Source of the DNA: Streptomyces sp. NBC_00582
Lineage (GTDB): Bacteria; Actinomycetota; Actinomycetes; Streptomycetales; Streptomycetaceae
Direction: 5' to 3'
NCBI RefSeq assembly: GCF_036345155.1
Contig: NZ_CP107772.1
Location: 3,410,001 to 3,474,000 of the forward strand
Length of the DNA stretch: 64,000 bases
Shown here: in pieces, positions 56,826-64,000 of the stretch
Layout of the letters: the number at the start of each line of letters is the position of its first letter
Numbering within the stretch: the stretch's first letter is position 1
The notes under the pieces: generated by a model
What the model saw: the letters and a program-made list of their open reading frames with translations, nothing else
What the model was told of the DNA's origin: nothing
Database searches by the model: none
Program-made: the position numbers and the translations under genes

Positions 56826-58130
56826 CTACGAGATGCGCACCGGGTTGACCACGTCCGCGATCAGCACCAGGATCGTGAAGCAGACGAAGATCCCGGCCAC
56901 CACGTACGCCACCGGCATCAACTTCGCCACGTCGAACGGGCCCGGGTCCGGGCGGCGCAGCACGCGCGCGAGGTTGCGGCGCAGCGACTCCCACAGGGCG
57001 CCCGCGATGTGCCCGCCGTCGAGCGGGAGCAGCGGGAGCATGTTGAACAGGAACAGGGAGAGGTTGAAGCCGGCGACCACGAACACGGCCATCGCCAGCT
57101 GCTGCGAGGCGGGGATGTCCAGCGTGGCGATCTCGCCGGTGACCCGGGCGGCGCCGACGATGCCCATCGGGGAGTCGGGCTCGCGCGGGGCGTCGCCGAA
57201 GGTCGCGTTCCACAGGGCGGGGATCTTGCCGGGGAGGGCGACGAGGGAGTCGACCGCGTCGCCGACGTGGTCGGTCATCCAGGTCACGGAGTCGCCGAAG
57301 TCCTGCTTGACGACGCCGGTGGCCGCGCTGAAGCCGAGGAAGCCGGCCTTGACGTACTCGCCCTGGACGTAGGCGCCGCTGGAGTCCTTCTTGGCGACCT
57401 GGTTGGTGGCGATGGTGGCATGGAGCGTGACGTCCTTGCCGCCGCGTTCGACGACGATCGCCACGGTCTTGCCGGCGCTGTCCCGGATGAGGTCGGAGAG
57501 CGTGTCCCACTTGGCGGTGGAGACGCCGTCGAAGGAGACGATCCTGTCGCCCTTCTTCAGCCCCGCCGCCTCGGCCGGGGAGGGCTTGTCGGTGCTCTTG
57601 CAGGTGTCGCGGTTCTCGCTCTGCGCGATGACGCAGGGCGAGACGGAGGCGACGTTGGTGGTCTCCTGCTGGATGCCGAAGCCCATGAGAACGGTGAGGA
57701 ACAGGCCGACCGCGAGGATCAGGTTCATGAAGGGGCCGGCGAACATGACGATGACGCGCTTCCACGGCTTGCGCGTGTAGAACATGCGCTTCTCGTCGCC
57801 GGGCTGGAGCTCCTCGAAGGCGGCCGAGCGGGCGTCCTCGATCATGCCGCGCCAGGGGGAGGTGGAACGGGCGGTGACCCGGCCGTCCTCACCGGGCGGG
57901 AACATGCCGATCATGCGGATGTAGCCGCCGAGCGGGATGGCCTTGATGCCGTACTCGGTGTCGCCCTTCCGGCGTGACCAGATGGTCGGGCCGAAGCCGA
58001 CCATGTACTGGGGCACGCGGATGCCGAACATCTTCGCCGTGGACAGGTGGCCCAGCTCGTGCCAGGCGATCGAGAAGAGCAGGCCCACGAAGAAGACCAG
58101 AATCCCGAGGATGAACATCAGGGTCGTCAT
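56826..58130 (-). CDS. RseP/RIP-type site-2 membrane metalloprotease
   Basis: This 434-residue intramembrane zinc protease has the HExxH motif in [12 protein letters not shown] at about residue 23-34 within the first membrane helix. A PDZ-like domain in the middle has [19 protein letters not shown], and the second active-site motif is [16 protein letters not shown]. It should cleave anti-sigma factors or signal peptides within the membrane; the substrate is unknown. The ATG overlaps the dxr stop (ATGA), and this dxr-rseP-ispG order is widely conserved in actinobacteria. The start at 58130 ([11 protein letters not shown]) begins just before the first helix; the upstream frame is a shadow of dxr. 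Confidence 0.94.
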   Translation of the reverse strand: MTTLMFILGILVFFVGLLFSIAWHELGHLSTAKMFGIRVPQYMVGFGPTIWSRRKGDTEYGIKAIPLGGYIRMIGMFPPGEDGRVTARSTSPWRGMIEDARSAAFEELQPGDEKRMFYTRKPWKRVIVMFAGPFMNLILAVGLFLTVLMGFGIQQETTNVASVSPCVIAQSENRDTCKSTDKPSPAEAAGLKKGDRIVSFDGVSTAKWDTLSDLIRDSAGKTVAIVVERGGKDVTLHATIATNQVAKKDSSGAYVQGEYVKAGFLGFSAATGVVKQDFGDSVTWMTDHVGDAVDSLVALPGKIPALWNATFGDAPREPDSPMGIVGAARVTGEIATLDIPASQQLAMAVFVVAGFNLSLFLFNMLPLLPLDGGHIAGALWESLRRNLARVLRRPDPGPFDVAKLMPVAYVVAGIFVCFTILVLIADVVNPVRIS

Positions 58131-59383
58131 GCACGGGCCTCCGCCGTCTGCGCCGTCAGTTCCTGTGCCCGGGCGCGCGCCCAGGTCTCCGCTTCGAGGA
58201 CGTCCGACACGGTGAGTGAAGTTCCCGTGGCCGGGGTGCCGTGTTCCTCGACGATCCTGGTCACGGTCTCCATGATCCCGTTGAACGGCAGCGCGCCGGC
58301 GCGGAAGGCCTCCACGCACTCCTCGTTGGCGGCATTGAACACCGCCGGGGCCGTCCCGGCGAGCTCGCCCACGTGCCGGGCGAGGTTCACCGAGGGGAAG
58401 GCCTCGTTGTCGAGCGGGAAGAACTCCCACGTCGAGGCCGTGCTCCAGTCGAAGGCGGGCGCGGCGTCGGGGACGCGCTGCGGCCAGCCGAGGCCGATGG
58501 CGATGGGCCCGCGCATGTCGGGGGGCGTCGCCTGGGCCAGTGTCGATCCGTCCGTGAACTCAACCATCGAGTGGACATACGACTGGGGGTGCACGACCAC
58601 CTCAATCCGCGAGAAGGGAATGTCGTAGAGGAGGTGGGCCTCGATGACCTCCAGTCCCTTGTTGACGAGGGTCGCGGAGTTGATCGTGATGACCGGGCCC
58701 ATGGACCAGGTGGGGTGGGCGAGCGCGTCCTCGACGGTGACGTTCGCCAGCTCCGCCTTCGTCCGGCCGCGGAAGGGGCCGCCGGAGGCGGTGACGACCA
58801 GTTTGCGGACGTCGGCGCGGGTGCCGGCGGCGAGGGACTGGAAGAGGGCGGCGTGCTCGGAGTCCACCGGGATGATCTGGCCGGGCTTGGCCAGTGCCTT
58901 GACCAGCGGGCCGCCGACGATGAGCGACTCCTTGTTGGCGAGCGCGAGGGTGCGGCCCGCCTCCAGGGCGGCGAGGGTGGGGGCGAGGCCGATGGAGCCC
59001 GTGATGCCGTTGAGGACGGTGTGGCAGTCGGTGGCGGCGAGCCGGGTGGCCGCGTCCGGTCCGGCGAGGATTTCGGGGAGCGGCTCCGAGGTGCCGTACT
59101 CGGCGGCGAGCGCCTCGCGCAGGGCCGGGACGACGTCCTCGCGGGCGACGGCGACGGTCCGCGCCCGCAGCCGGCGGGCCTGCTGGGCGAGGAGGGCGAC
59201 CCGGCCGCCGTTGGCGGACAGGCCGGTGACCCGGAACCGGTCGGGGTTGCGCAGCACGAGGTCGACGGCCTGGGTGCCGATCGATCCGGTGGCACCGAGG
59301 ATCACCACGTCCTTGGGGCCGTCACCCGCGACGGGGTCGAAGACGAGGTGCGGGTCGGCGAGGGGGGCTGGACTGTCGCTCAT
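58127..59383 (-). CDS. dxr: 1-deoxy-D-xylulose-5-phosphate reductoisomerase
   Basis: Dxr converts DXP to MEP with NADPH. The 418-residue protein has the Rossmann motif [17 protein letters not shown] at about 26-42. The catalytic region has [12 protein letters not shown] and [10 protein letters not shown] (metal-binding Asp/Glu). Further motifs are [19 protein letters not shown] and [13 protein letters not shown]. The ATG at 59383 gives about 25 residues before the Rossmann strand, slightly longer than usual. Its stop overlaps the rseP ATG. A G-rich ribosome site is very close to the ATG, so the true start could lie a few codons away. Confidence 0.96.
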   Translation of the reverse strand: MSDSPAPLADPHLVFDPVAGDGPKDVVILGATGSIGTQAVDLVLRNPDRFRVTGLSANGGRVALLAQQARRLRARTVAVAREDVVPALREALAAEYGTSEPLPEILAGPDAATRLAATDCHTVLNGITGSIGLAPTLAALEAGRTLALANKESLIVGGPLVKALAKPGQIIPVDSEHAALFQSLAAGTRADVRKLVVTASGGPFRGRTKAELANVTVEDALAHPTWSMGPVITINSATLVNKGLEVIEAHLLYDIPFSRIEVVVHPQSYVHSMVEFTDGSTLAQATPPDMRGPIAIGLGWPQRVPDAAPAFDWSTASTWEFFPLDNEAFPSVNLARHVGELAGTAPAVFNAANEECVEAFRAGALPFNGIMETVTRIVEEHGTPATGTSLTVSDVLEAETWARARAQELTAQTAEARA

Positions 59384-59590
59384 CCCCCCATTGTTGCCTG
59401 GCCCGCGACCGGTCACGCCCATGGGTCGCCGGGAGCGGACGGTGTCCTCGGGGTACGTGCCGGGCACCGGTCGGCCGGGGCTGAGGGCTGGAGCTGGAGG
59501 TGAGGGCCGGAGCTGGAGCTGGGCACCCCCGTCGGCGCCGACGACGCCCACCGGCCCGACGAGCGTCGGGACGGCCCGCCGGCCCGCGGA

Positions 59591-59634
59591 CACCGTCGGC
59601 CGTCCGCGCCGCTGGGCACGGACGGCCGACGGTG
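59591..59634 (-). terminator. 16-bp hairpin after the acyl-CoA dehydrogenase gene
   Basis: CACCGTCGGCCGTCCG (59591-59606) is the exact reverse complement of 59619-59634, with a 12-base loop, 30 bases after the minus-strand stop at 59664. It is a good terminator candidate. Confidence 0.8.
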
Positions 59635-59663
59635 TGAGTGGGCCCGTCCGTGCCGCGCGCCGG

Positions 59664-61601
59664 TCACCTGATGGGGCGGTGGACGTTCTCCCGTGCGCTC
59701 GGGCCGGGGGTGGTGTCGGCGATCCAGGGGCCGTCGCCCGAGGGGTCGACGACGCCCTCCTCCAGCCATGTGTGGGTGCCCGCGAGGACGTCCTTGACGA
59801 CCTTGCGGTCCAGGTCGTCGGTGTTGTTCCACAGGCGGGTGAAGAGTTCGTCGACGCGCAGCCGGGACTGGCGGCAGAACGCGTCGGCGAGCCGGTAGGC
59901 CTCGGCGCCGTGTTCGCCGCGGGTGCGCAGGAGTTCGGCCCGGACGCAGGCCGCGCTCATCGCGAACAGTTCCGCGCCGATGTCGACGATCCGGCCGAGG
60001 AAGCCCTGCTTGGTCTCCATCCGGCCCTGCCAGCGGGACATGGCGTAGAAGGTGGAGCGGGCGAGCTTGCGGGCGTGCCGTTCGACGAACCGCAGATGCG
60101 CGGCGAGGTCGACGCCGCCGTGCCGGAACCCGTTGTACGACGACGGCAGCTGGCCCGGTCCCGCGACCAGTTTGGGCAGCCACTTGGCGTAGAAGACACC
60201 GGCGTTGGCGCCCGCCCTGGCCTTGTCCTGGAGGGACTTGTCGGGGTCGATGAGGTCGCCGGCGACGGAGAGGTGGGCGTCGACGGCCTCGCGGGCGATG
60301 AGGAGATGCATGATCTCCGTGGAGCCCTCGAAGATGCGGTTGATGCGCAGGTCGCGCAGGAGCTGTTCGGCGGGGACCGCGCGTTCGCCGCGGGCCTTGA
60401 GGGACTCGGCCGTCTCGAAGCCGCGGCCGCCGCGGATCTGGATCAGCTCGTCGGCCATCCGCCAGCCCATCTCGGAGGCGAAGAGCTTGGCGAGCGCGCC
60501 CTCGATGCGGATGTCGTTGCGGTCCTCGTCGGCCATCTGCGAGGACAGGTCGAGGACGGCCTCCAGGGCGAAGGTGGTGGCGGCGATGAAGCTGATCTTC
60601 GCGCCGACCGCCTCGTGGTGGGCGATGGGCTTGCCCCACTGCTCGCGGGCCGTCGACCACTCGCGGGCGATCTTCAGCGACCACTTGCCGGCGGCGACGC
60701 AGGACGCGGGCAGGGAGAGCCGGCCGGTGTTGAGGGTGGTGAGGGCGATCTTCAGACCGGCGCCCTCGGGGCCGATGCGGTTCGCGGCGGGCACCCGGAC
60801 CTGGTGGAAGCGGGTGACGCCGTTCTCGATGCCGCGCAGGCCCATGAAGGCGTTGCGGTTCTCGACGGTGATGCCGGGCGCGTCGCTCTCCACGACGAAG
60901 GCGGAGATGCCGCCGGGGTGGCCCTCGCTCTTCGGGACACGGGCCATCACGACCAGGAGGTCGGCGACGACGCCGTTGGTCGTCCACAGCTTGACGCCGT
61001 CGAGGACGTAGTCGTCCCCGTCGGGCACCGCGCTGGTGGCGAGACGGGCCGGGTCGGAGCCGACGTCGGGCTCGGTGAGCAGGAAGGCGCTGACGGCGGT
61101 GGTGGCGCAGCGCGGCAGGAAGGCCTGCTTCTGCTCGGGGGTGCCGAACATCTTCAGCGGCTGCGGTGCGCCGATCGACTGATGGGCCGAGAGCAGCACG
61201 CCGACGGCGGGGCTGGCCGAGCCGACGAGGGCGAGCGCCTTGTTGTAGTACACCTGGGTGAGGCCGAGACCGCCGTACTTGGGGTCGATCTTCATGCCGA
61301 GGGCGCCGAGTTCCCTGAGGCCGTTGATCACCTCGTCGGGGATCCTGGCCTCGCGCTCGATCAGCGCTCCGTCGATCTTCGTCTCGCAGAACGCGCGGAG
61401 CTTGGTGAGGAACTGTTCGCCGCGCCGGACGGCCTCGTCGGTGGGGAGCGGATGGGGGTGGATCAGGTCGAGGCGGAACCGCCCCAGGAACAGTTCCTTG
61501 GCGAAGCTGGGCTTGCGCCAGTCCTGTTCCCGGGCGGCCTCCGCCACCTGGCGTGCCTCACGCTCGGTGACGGTGGGTTTTTTCAGGGGTGGTGCGGACA
61601 T
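59664..61601 (-). CDS. Acyl-CoA dehydrogenase with C-terminal extension
   Basis: This 645-residue protein has the acyl-CoA dehydrogenase core: AFLLTEPDVGSDPARLATSA, KLWTTNGVVADLLVVMARV, the FAD-binding stretch QIRGGRGFETAESL, and the catalytic Glu region RIFEGSTEIMHLLIARE at about residue 415-431. About 200 further residues follow with helices (GVFYAKWLPKLVAG, RHARKLARSTFYAMSRWQ), as in longer ACAD9/FadE-like members. The substrate is unknown; a fatty or branched-chain acyl-CoA is likely. I start at the ATG at 61601 (MSAPPLKKPTV) with GAGG 8 bases upstream. Confidence 0.93.
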   Translation of the reverse strand: MSAPPLKKPTVTEREARQVAEAAREQDWRKPSFAKELFLGRFRLDLIHPHPLPTDEAVRRGEQFLTKLRAFCETKIDGALIEREARIPDEVINGLRELGALGMKIDPKYGGLGLTQVYYNKALALVGSASPAVGVLLSAHQSIGAPQPLKMFGTPEQKQAFLPRCATTAVSAFLLTEPDVGSDPARLATSAVPDGDDYVLDGVKLWTTNGVVADLLVVMARVPKSEGHPGGISAFVVESDAPGITVENRNAFMGLRGIENGVTRFHQVRVPAANRIGPEGAGLKIALTTLNTGRLSLPASCVAAGKWSLKIAREWSTAREQWGKPIAHHEAVGAKISFIAATTFALEAVLDLSSQMADEDRNDIRIEGALAKLFASEMGWRMADELIQIRGGRGFETAESLKARGERAVPAEQLLRDLRINRIFEGSTEIMHLLIAREAVDAHLSVAGDLIDPDKSLQDKARAGANAGVFYAKWLPKLVAGPGQLPSSYNGFRHGGVDLAAHLRFVERHARKLARSTFYAMSRWQGRMETKQGFLGRIVDIGAELFAMSAACVRAELLRTRGEHGAEAYRLADAFCRQSRLRVDELFTRLWNNTDDLDRKVVKDVLAGTHTWLEEGVVDPSGDGPWIADTTPGPSARENVHRPIR

Positions 61602-61722
61602 GAGGCTCACCTCGCCGCGAATCGGGATCATGGACCACATCGGTTACCGATGGGTGCTACTCGATCGTTGGTACCCGATCCGGGACGACCCCGCCACCCT
61701 TCGCGTGCCGGTGGGGCCCGTC

Positions 61723-61893
61723 TCAGCCGATGGTGACGGAGTACGGCGTGGTGTCCAGACAGCCCGTTCCCTTGAAGACCTCGGTGCCGGACTCGATGCC
61801 GGAGACGTACGTGTCGTTGCTCAGCAGTTTGCGCCGGACGAGTGCCTGGGTGAAGTCGTCGAGGTTGAGGGTGGCCTTGGTGGTGTTGGCGCG
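61723..61893 (-). pseudogene. Remnant resembling the C-terminus of a secreted glycoside hydrolase
   Basis: An open stretch of about 56 codons (ANTTKATLNLDDFTQALVR, then LLSNDTYVSGIESGTEVF, then TGCLDTTPYSVTIG) ends at 61723. The pattern DF-A-V-RR-L-S-Y-IESGTE-F-G-TG resembles the final strands of GH12-like beta-sandwich glycosidases (where YLTSVQAGFEPW-type ends occur). Upstream the frame becomes Arg/Ala-rich and passes through the operator palindrome, so no complete gene, start or signal peptide is present. I read it as the 3' end of a gene that lost its front. A short real gene is a less likely alternative. Confidence 0.42.
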
Positions 61894-62066
61894 GCGGGCC
61901 GCGAGGGCGACGGCGGCGGCGGTCAGGGCCTTCGCTCTCTTCGACGGACGGGGACGGCGGTGCTGCGTGGGGGTCCATCCGGGGGCCGGTGATGCTGACG
62001 TAACCCTCGTGGCCCGCCGGGCGGCAAAAGGTTGCCGTACTCTCTCTTCACGTTTTCTTCGCAACA

Positions 62067-62090
62067 GGTTGTCGAAGCGCTTCGACAACC
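62067..62090. promoter_or_regulatory. Perfect 24-bp palindromic operator
   Basis: GGTTGTCGAAGC/GCTTCGACAACC is a perfect palindrome with a central CG-rich core (GAAGCGCTTC) of the LacI-family type. It lies about 100 bases upstream of the LacI gene, between it and the glycosidase remnant, and probably binds that repressor. Confidence 0.78.
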
Positions 62091-62159
62091 TATGGACACC
62101 CACCTCCGCTGGAGCTACTGTCGAACCACCCTCACCGCCTCTTGTTCACACCGCGCACT

Positions 62160-62173
62160 GTCGAAGCGCTTCA
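62160..62173 (+). promoter_or_regulatory. Second copy of the palindromic operator core
   Basis: GTCGAAGCGCTTCAC repeats the core GTCGAAGCGCTTC of the first site with a one-sided mismatch. It lies about 20 bases before the LacI start codon. A half-site CTGTCGAAC is at about 62118-62126. Binding here would allow autoregulation. Confidence 0.7.
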
Positions 62174-62191
62174 CAAAGCTGGGAGAGCTGG

Positions 62192-63199
62192 ATGGTCACC
62201 CTCGCCGAGGTCGCCCAGCACGCCGGAGTCTCGGCGAGCACGGTGAGCTATGTCCTCAGTGGCAAGCGGTCCATCTCCACGGGCACCCGGCAGCGGGTCG
62301 AGCAGAGCATCCGCGAGCTGGGCTACCACCCCAACGCGGGCGCGCGGGCGCTGGCCAGCAGCAGGTCGAACATCATCGCGCTGATGATCCCGCTGCGCAC
62401 CGACATGTATGTGCCGGTGATGATGGAGATCGCCATCGCGGTGGCCACCACGGCCCGCACCCATGGCTACGACGTGCTGCTGCTCACCGGTGAGGAGGGC
62501 CCCGACGCGGTGCGCCGGGTCACCGGCAGCGGCCTCGCCGACGCCATGATCCTGATGGACGTGCAGCTCGACGACGAACGGCTGCCCCTGCTGCGGCAGA
62601 CGGACCAGCCCTCGGTGCTGATCGGGCTGCCCGCCGACACCACCGGCCTGACCTGCGTCGATCTCGACTTCACGGCGACCGGCGCCCTGTGTGTGGAGCA
62701 TCTGGCGGCGCTCGGCCACCGCGACATCGCTGTCATCGGCGAGGCCCCCGCGGTGTACGAGCGGCACACCGGCTTCGCCGAGCGCACCCTCGACGGACTG
62801 CGCTCCCGGGCCCGGGAGCTGGGCCTGCGGCTGCTGCACCGCCCCTGCGAGGGCGGGTACGACGCGATGGCCGTGACCCTGGCCCGCGTCCTCGACGAAC
62901 GCCCGGGCACGACCGGGTTCGTCGTGCAGAACGAGTCCGCGGTCGAACCCCTGCTCGCGCTGCTGCGCCAGCAGGGCCGGGCCGTCCCCGAGGACGTCTC
63001 CGTGGTCGCGATCTGTCCCGAGCAGGTCGCCGTCCAGGCCTCGGTGCGGCTGACCTCCGTCGCCATCCCCGCCCAGGAGATGGGCCGGCACGCCGTGGAG
63101 CGTCTCGTGGCCAAGCTCGACGGCCGGCGGACGGACGACGTCGTGCTGCTCGCACCGGAGTTGACGGTCCGGGCGAGCACCGGCCCGGCCGCCTCCTGA
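62192..63199 (+). CDS. LacI family transcriptional regulator
   Basis: This 335-residue protein has the LacI helix-turn-helix at the N-terminus (VTLAEVAQHAGVSASTVSYVL, then SGKRSISTGTRQRVEQSI) and a periplasmic-binding-protein-like effector domain (FVVQNESAVEPLLALLRQQG, SVVAICPEQVAVQA). The effector is probably a sugar. I start at the ATG at 62192, which follows GGGAGAG. The palindromes at 62067-62090 and 62160-62173 lie just upstream and are probably its binding sites. The GH31-type gene follows 89 bases downstream on the same strand, so it likely controls glycoside use. Confidence 0.94.
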   Translation: MVTLAEVAQHAGVSASTVSYVLSGKRSISTGTRQRVEQSIRELGYHPNAGARALASSRSNIIALMIPLRTDMYVPVMMEIAIAVATTARTHGYDVLLLTGEEGPDAVRRVTGSGLADAMILMDVQLDDERLPLLRQTDQPSVLIGLPADTTGLTCVDLDFTATGALCVEHLAALGHRDIAVIGEAPAVYERHTGFAERTLDGLRSRARELGLRLLHRPCEGGYDAMAVTLARVLDERPGTTGFVVQNESAVEPLLALLRQQGRAVPEDVSVVAICPEQVAVQASVRLTSVAIPAQEMGRHAVERLVAKLDGRRTDDVVLLAPELTVRASTGPAAS

Positions 63200-63287
63200 G
63201 CCACCCCCGCTCACCTTCTTCTCGCTGTTGTGCCACGCCGGGGCACCCCCATGTCCGCACTCCTCCAGGAGCACAGGAGCACGCTTC

Positions 63288-64000
63288 GTGAATCAGCCTG
63301 CCGAAAACCAGACCAGTCAGGGCACGGTCAGCCTCGCGCAGTCGTCCCCCACCGTCGGCACGTTCCGCGAGCGGGACGGCGCGCTGGAGTGGAGCGGCCG
63401 TCAGGAGACCCTCCGGATCGAGCCGTGGGGGCCGGACGCGGTCCGGGTCCGCGCCCGGCTCGGCGGTCCCGTGCTCGACGGGCTGCCGGGCGCCCTGCTG
63501 GACACGGCGCCGCCGACGCCGTACACGATCAAGACCGAGGACCGGCGCGGGTTGCTGACCGTCGGGGCGCTGACCGTCGAGGTCGACGCCGAGGGCCTGG
63601 TCCGCTTCGTACGGACGGACGACGGCGCCGAGGTCCTGGCCGAGGAGCGCGCCCACTTCTGGTGGCCTGGCCCGCGGCTCTACACGGCCGTCGGCAACGG
63701 GTACCACCGGCTGGAGCAGCGGTTCGCCGCCTACGAGGACGAGAAGCTGTACGGGCTCGGCCAGCACCAGCACGGGCGGTTCGACCAGAAGGGGCTGGTC
63801 CTGGACCTGGTCCAGCGCAACGCCGAGGTCGGCATCCCGGTGCTGACCTCCAGCCGCGGCTACACCCTGCTCTGGAACAACCCGGCGATCGGCCGGGTGG
63901 AGCTGGCAGGGAACGGCACGCGCTGGGTGGCCGACTCCGCCCGGCAGATCGACTACTGGATCACGGCGGGCTCCCCGGCCGACGGGCAGCGCCGCTACAG
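63288..64000 (+). CDS. GH31-type glycoside hydrolase, N-terminal part (cut by window edge)
   Basis: The visible 237 residues begin at a GTG (MNQPAENQTSQG) behind AGGAGC and match the N-terminal beta-sandwich of GH31 enzymes (alpha-glucosidase / alpha-xylosidase type). Visible features are EDEKLYGLGQHQHGRFDQ, where GH31 proteins have YGLGE, and VGIPVLTSSRGYTLLWNN, where they have a stretch about the active-site entrance. The catalytic (beta/alpha)8 barrel is outside the window, so the substrate cannot be judged. No signal peptide is seen. It is under the LacI gene in the same direction. Confidence 0.88.
   Translation, partial: MNQPAENQTSQGTVSLAQSSPTVGTFRERDGALEWSGRQETLRIEPWGPDAVRVRARLGGPVLDGLPGALLDTAPPTPYTIKTEDRRGLLTVGALTVEVDAEGLVRFVRTDDGAEVLAEERAHFWWPGPRLYTAVGNGYHRLEQRFAAYEDEKLYGLGQHQHGRFDQKGLVLDLVQRNAEVGIPVLTSSRGYTLLWNNPAIGRVELAGNGTRWVADSARQIDYWITAGSPADGQRRY

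Larger units (their letters stand above)
61602..62191. other. 590-base spacer with gene remnant and operators
   Basis: This spacer between the acyl-CoA dehydrogenase and the divergent LacI gene contains a minus-strand gene remnant (61723-61893), a perfect 24-base palindrome and a second half-matching site, each described separately. The longer plus-strand frame through it (from 61730) is not supported. Confidence 0.6.

Noticed and set aside
61730..62191. Longer plus-strand frame leading into the LacI regulator
   Set aside because: It would place the two operator palindromes inside the coding region and adds no known domain. The ATG at 62192 with GGGAGAG gives the normal LacI start.

Overview
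The window looks like the core chromosome of a Streptomyces or very close relative. G+C is very high, codons end strongly in G/C, many genes start with GTG next to GGAGG-type ribosome sites, and the gene order matches what I remember of S. coelicolor running backwards from about SCO5740 to SCO5690. That comparison is from memory and was not checked. No tRNA, rRNA, CRISPR array, transposase or integrase was seen.

Layout. 1-5442 is a housekeeping block on the minus strand: rpsO, pnp, an M16 peptidase, dapB and a TPR membrane protein. 5443-31009 is a type VII (ESX) secretion locus. It holds eccD, eccC, eccB and eccE, a mycosin protease, two WXG100 proteins, an EspI-like Pro-rich ATPase, a PQQ-type propeller protein and a plus-strand cargo module (13705-21288). 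The cargo module has a WXG-like Gly/Pro-rich protein, a second subtilase, a visibly lower-GC pair of WXG-like proteins, a lipoprotein and a two-helix membrane protein. 31084-43045 is a translation and RNA block: ribF, truB-rbfA, a DUF503 gene, infB, ylxR, nusA and rimP. It is interrupted by a 1177-residue fusion of a degenerate trypsin-like domain to a STAND-type NTPase. 43270-45264 is a short operon of a lipoprotein, a ferritin-like DUF4439 protein and an aminoglycoside-phosphotransferase-fold protein that lacks its catalytic aspartates. 45476-48413 is a regulatory cluster with an ECF sigma factor, two unknown proteins, a divergent HTH protein and a small protein. 48421-51841 is a redox operon: ferredoxin, NuoF-like flavoprotein, heme-b ferric-reductase-type membrane protein, ApbE flavin transferase, and a Ser/Asp-rich tethered protein whose last seven residues fit the ApbE flavinylation motif. 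51968-61601 holds proS, two GNAT acetyltransferases, ispG, an RseP-type protease, dxr and a long acyl-CoA dehydrogenase. 61602-64000 has a glycoside-hydrolase-like remnant, two palindromic operators, a LacI regulator and the start of a GH31 glycosidase.

How the genes work together. The ESX genes should form one secretion apparatus with its own substrates and proteases; no eccA was seen. dxr and ispG both serve the MEP isoprenoid pathway, with the rseP-type gene translationally coupled to dxr. The nusA-infB and rbfA-truB groups are separated by a strong hairpin. The redox operon reads as a path from NADH through flavin, Fe-S and heme to a flavin carried on an extracytoplasmic peptide. I consider it the most unusual system here, followed by the pseudo-protease/STAND fusion and the ESX cargo module.
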